Assembly (NCBI GenBank): GCA_022360075.1
Contig: JAKSDN010000375.1
Span: 1 to 9,759 of the forward strand
Length of the DNA stretch: 9,759 nucleotides
Source of the DNA: Kiloniellales bacterium
GTDB taxonomy: Bacteria > Pseudomonadota > Alphaproteobacteria > Kiloniellales > JAKSDN01
Direction: 5' to 3'
The translations under genes and the position numbers were made by a program. Positions within the stretch are counted from its first letter, which is position 1. Every line of letters begins with the position of its first letter. The notes beneath the pieces were generated by a model, which searched no databases, was not told where the DNA came from, and saw only the letters and a program-made list of their open reading frames with translations. Shown piece by piece: positions 7,419-9,759 of the stretch.

Positions 7419-8252
7419 TCAGGCGAGGTCTGCCAGGAAGGCCTCCAGCAGTGGATTGTACTCTTCCGGCCGCTCCAAGAAGGGCGCGTGGCCGCAACCC
7501 TCGATCACCTGGACCTGGCCGCGCCAGAGATTGGCGTAGTCGAGCGTGTCGAAGTAGGTGAGATCCATGAAGGGCTCGTCCGAGCCCTGGATGATCGCGA
7601 GCGGCTTGGGCCAGCTTGCCACGCTTCGGATCTGCGGCTTCAGGCGGCTGGCCGGGTCGAGGAAGTCGGCGAACATGCATTGCCGCGCGCGCCCGTCGGT
7701 GCGCCTGACGGCTTCGACCAGCTCGGCCGAGGCGGGCTTGGTCAGGCTGTAGATGTAGCGTGCGAAGGTTTGGACCTGCTCCTCGCTGAAGTCTTCGGTG
7801 CCGGCGAAGGCCAGCTCCGGGATCTGGGCGAAGGCCACGTTCACCTCCTCGGCGCCGGGGCCGGCCGGTGGCGTGCCGGTGATGACAAGCCCGCGGATGC
7901 CCGGCAGCAGGTGCGTCATCTCGATGCCGATGTGACCGCCCAACGACCAGCCGAGGAAGGCCGGATCGGCGATGTCCAAGGACGCGAGCACGTCGGCGGC
8001 GGCCTCGGCGTAGGCGGGCATGTTGTAGCTGCGGCCGGGATCGCCGGCATCCGCCGCCTCGCCATGGCCCGGAAGGTCCATCGCGACGAGCCGGTGCCGC
8101 TCCGCGAGCGGGCCCTCGAACTGACCTTCGAACACCAGGCTGCACGACGAGTTCCCGTGGATGAAGAAGACGGCCGGCCCCTGACCCTCCGTATCGCGTA
8201 TGGCGACGGCTCCGTGCCTCGTTTCGATGTTTCTGGTTTGTCGGAACTGCAC
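7419..8252 (-). CDS. Alpha/beta hydrolase
   Basis: This 277-residue cytoplasmic hydrolase of unknown substrate has the full alpha/beta-hydrolase layout: oxyanion segment FFIHGNSS (29-36), MDLPGHGEA (58-66), nucleophile elbow GWSLGGH (101-107, Ser103), acid Asp225 in IIQGSDEPF, and His255 in GCGHAPFLERPEE. A cap region lies around 135-205. The start is GTG at 8252, since AAGGAG stands eight bases upstream; the frame remains open far upstream to 8534, but that part overlaps nadK and is Ser/Arg-rich shadow. It is convergent with the regulator (36 bp between stops) and 73 bp downstream of nadK on the same strand, so it may be co-transcribed with nadK. Esterase, lactonase, dehalogenase-like or amidase activity are all possible. 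Confidence 0.88.
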   Translation of the reverse strand: MQFRQTRNIETRHGAVAIRDTEGQGPAVFFIHGNSSCSLVFEGQFEGPLAERHRLVAMDLPGHGEAADAGDPGRSYNMPAYAEAAADVLASLDIADPAFLGWSLGGHIGIEMTHLLPGIRGLVITGTPPAGPGAEEVNVAFAQIPELAFAGTEDFSEEQVQTFARYIYSLTKPASAELVEAVRRTDGRARQCMFADFLDPASRLKPQIRSVASWPKPLAIIQGSDEPFMDLTYFDTLDYANLWRGQVQVIEGCGHAPFLERPEEYNPLLEAFLADLA

Positions 8253-8266
8253 GTCGATCACTCCTT
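8251..8266 (-). promoter_or_regulatory. Shine-Dalgarno setting the GTG start of the alpha/beta hydrolase
   Basis: The minus strand reads AAGGAG, TGATCGAC, GTG. The alternative in-frame GTG three codons earlier (8261) directly abuts the AAGGAG and would have no spacer, so 8252 is preferred. Confidence 0.65.
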
Positions 8267-8325
8267 GCTCGCACTGTCTCGTTTCTGGGTTTGCGTGGTT
8301 TCTGCGATGGGCAGAGAGCTCGGGA

Positions 8326-9093
8326 CTAGGGCAGGAACTGCTCCCGGATGATTCGCTGCTCGAGGTTGTGCTCGGCATCGAACAGGAGGTGCAGGGAGAT
8401 CGCAGGTTCCTCGCGCACCTCGACCCACTCCACGTCGCGCACTTCCGTGTAGTCGGCCGTGGCGCTGGCCGGCCGCTTACCGCTGTCGAGGATCTCGAAG
8501 CCGACGACCGCCGTGTTGTGGAGCAGCGCGCCACGCCAGCGCCGGGGGCGGAAGGCGCTGATCGGCGTCAGGGCGAGCAGCGGCGCGCCGATCGGCACGA
8601 TCGGGCCGTGGGCGGAAAGATTGTAGGCCGTGCTGCCGGCCGGGGTCGCCAACAGCACGCCGTCGCAGACCAGCTCGTCGAGCTGCACGACGCCGTCGAC
8701 GTGAATGCGGATCGTCGCGGCCTGGCGGCTCTGGCGCAGCAGGGATACCTCGTTGATCGCCAGGGCCTGGGTCCGTTCGCCGTCGCTGCAGCGCGCCTCC
8801 ATGCGCAGGGGATGCAAGGTCACGGCTTCGGCCTTGCGCAAGCGCGCCGGCAGATCCTCCTCGCGGTATTGGTTCATGAGGAAGCCGACGGTGCCGCGGT
8901 TCATGCCGTAGATCGGCACGCCCCGTTCGAGGTGGGCGTGCAGCGTCTCCAGCATCAGCCCGTCGCCGCCGAGCGCGACGATGACATCGGCGGCCTCCGG
9001 CCCGGTCCCGTCGTAGCGCGCGACCAAGGTCTCGCGCGCCTCCTGCGCCTCCGGCGTGTCGGCCGCGACGAAAGCGATCTTCAGATCCGCCAT
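8326..9093 (-). CDS. nadK: NAD kinase
   Basis: This 255-residue enzyme phosphorylates NAD to NADP using ATP (or polyphosphate) in the cytoplasm. The family hallmarks are in order: GGDG in [11 protein letters not shown] (39-49, catalytic Asp44), [11 protein letters not shown] (64-74), the NE motif in AINEVSLLR (112-120), and the NAD-binding segment [20 protein letters not shown] (143-162), where the usual TPTGSTAY reads [11 protein letters not shown] at 9093 is chosen because it places the first strand LKIAFVA properly and matches short alphaproteobacterial forms; GGAAG lies eight bases upstream. The frame remains open to 9213, but that Arg/Gly-rich run is leader. A housekeeping gene, probably unrelated to the amide operon. 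Confidence 0.97.
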   Translation of the reverse strand: MADLKIAFVAADTPEAQEARETLVARYDGTGPEAADVIVALGGDGLMLETLHAHLERGVPIYGMNRGTVGFLMNQYREEDLPARLRKAEAVTLHPLRMEARCSDGERTQALAINEVSLLRQSRQAATIRIHVDGVVQLDELVCDGVLLATPAGSTAYNLSAHGPIVPIGAPLLALTPISAFRPRRWRGALLHNTAVVGFEILDSGKRPASATADYTEVRDVEWVEVREEPAISLHLLFDAEHNLEQRIIREQFLP

Positions 9094-9266
9094 CGGTCCG
9101 CTTCCAAGCCTTCCCTGTCGTGCCCCTGCGGCGCGGCGAGTATAGCCTCTGTCCGCACCGGCGCCAGACCGGCCGTTGCCTTCGGCTGGCCCGCGGCGCC
9201 GGCCGGTTGTCAAAGCCGTGGCCGTGCCGCAAGCTCCGGCTCTTTCACCGGCAGGGAGAGGCGGTC
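9094..9266. promoter_or_regulatory. Divergent promoter region between nadK and the small exported protein gene
   Basis: This region holds a minus-strand TATACT (9144-9139, 5 of 6 to a -10 box), placed about 45 bases before the nadK ATG, with only a weak -35. It also contains an 8-bp inverted repeat CCGGCGCC (9158-9165) / GGCGCCGG (9195-9202), which may be chance in such GC-rich sequence. On the plus strand TTGTCA (9207-9212) resembles a -35, but no -10 follows at the right distance. Confidence 0.4.
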
Positions 9267-9752
9267 ATGGCCAAGCGGCGAAGCGGGATCCTGAGCATCG
9301 CGATACTCGGTCTTTCGATGCACCTCGGCGACCCGCTGTTCGCGGCCGATCGCTACATCGGCTACTACTATCCGGAGCCGACATCCGAGACCTATGTCGC
9401 GCGTTCGCGCACGATGGAAGAGGCGGACCGGACGCTTCGCATCGGCTTCGTCACGGGCATCACGCAGCAGCTTCTGTCGCGCCCCTATCCGCCCACGGCC
9501 GCGATCTATGCCAAGGGCGGGGAGGCCCAGAAGCTCATCATCGTCGCGCTGGAGGACGGCCGGATCGATACGATCTTTCGGGCGCGCGCGATCTTCGCGA
9601 ACTTGACCGCCGTCTCGCGCGGCATGCCGATCATGCAGGAGCTCGGCGTGCAGGACTGGTTCACCTTCTTCGACTTGGCGAAGATGCTCGGCTTCACCCA
9701 CATCACGATCTCGAACGGGCGCGATTTCGCCCATCAAGTCATCCTCAACTAG
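9267..9752 (+). CDS. Small exported protein of unknown function, conserved beside nadK in alphaproteobacteria (recalled)
   Basis: This 161-residue protein begins with a Sec-type signal peptide: basic MAKRR, a hydrophobic run (7-20), and likely cleavage near LFA/ADRY (26). The mature part contains RYIGYYYPEP (29-38), a segment with PYPPTAAIYAKGGEAQKLII, and near the end FTFFDLAKMLGFTHITISNG and FAHQV. I recall similar small proteins in Rhodobacterales and relatives carrying the database name molybdopterin-guanine dinucleotide biosynthesis protein A. However, no nucleotidyltransferase motif is visible and a signal peptide does not suit MobA, so that name is probably wrong. ATG at 9267 is chosen for GGGAGAG six bases upstream and for the signal peptide. 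Complete within the window; stop TAG at 9750-9752. Function not recognised. Confidence 0.8.
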   Translation: MAKRRSGILSIAILGLSMHLGDPLFAADRYIGYYYPEPTSETYVARSRTMEEADRTLRIGFVTGITQQLLSRPYPPTAAIYAKGGEAQKLIIVALEDGRIDTIFRARAIFANLTAVSRGMPIMQELGVQDWFTFFDLAKMLGFTHITISNGRDFAHQVILN

Positions 9753-9759
9753 ATCGCCC

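Noticed and set aside
8253..8534. Upstream extension of the alpha/beta hydrolase
   Set aside because: Ser/Arg/Thr-rich stretch overlapping the end of nadK; a proper ribosome-binding site supports GTG at 8252.

Overview
The window looks like a chromosomal segment from a high-GC alphaproteobacterium, probably Rhodospirillales-like or a close relative. That view rests on strong G/C bias at third codon positions, a short alphaproteobacterial-type NAD kinase, and a small exported protein beside it of a kind I associate with that class. The assignment is inference only.

From 1 to 6126 the minus strand carries one tightly packed operon, read from high to low coordinates. It encodes a Tat-exported amide/urea/branched-chain-amino-acid-type substrate-binding protein (6126-4819), then a LivG-like ATPase (4828-4016), a LivF-like ATPase (3966-3208), a LivH-like permease (3204-2323), an enlarged LivM-like permease (2322-676), and the start of an N,N-dimethylformamidase (DMFase) large-subunit-like protein (623 to beyond the window edge). 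Several junctions abut or overlap (SBP/LivG overlap by 10 nt; LivF/LivH 3 nt apart; LivH/LivM 0 nt), which points to translational coupling.

The main result concerns the LivM-like gene. It is much longer than a normal LivM. After the membrane core it continues in frame into about 120 residues that resemble the small (alpha) subunit of DMFase. The large subunit follows 52 nt downstream, which is the alpha-then-beta gene order known for DMFase. An amide importer therefore appears physically fused to one subunit of the hydrolase that would act on the imported amide. A very good Shine-Dalgarno sequence followed by an in-frame ATG sits exactly at the fusion joint, so the gene may yield both a permease-alpha fusion and a free 121-residue alpha subunit. 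The proposed unit captures a small N-substituted amide, imports it, and hydrolyses it at the membrane to formate (or another acid) plus an amine.

A 275-bp divergent intergenic region (6127-6401) separates the operon from an AraC-family regulator on the plus strand (6402-7382), the likely local regulator. It holds a perfect 7-bp inverted repeat just upstream of the regulator start and a 6-bp direct repeat spaced 22 bp, both candidate operators.

From 7419 to the end the content is more ordinary: a minus-strand alpha/beta hydrolase convergent with the regulator, NAD kinase (nadK) upstream of it on the same strand, and a divergently transcribed small exported protein of unknown function (9267-9752). 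There are no rRNA, tRNA, CRISPR or insertion-sequence features that I can see, and no gene-free stretch longer than 300 bases.
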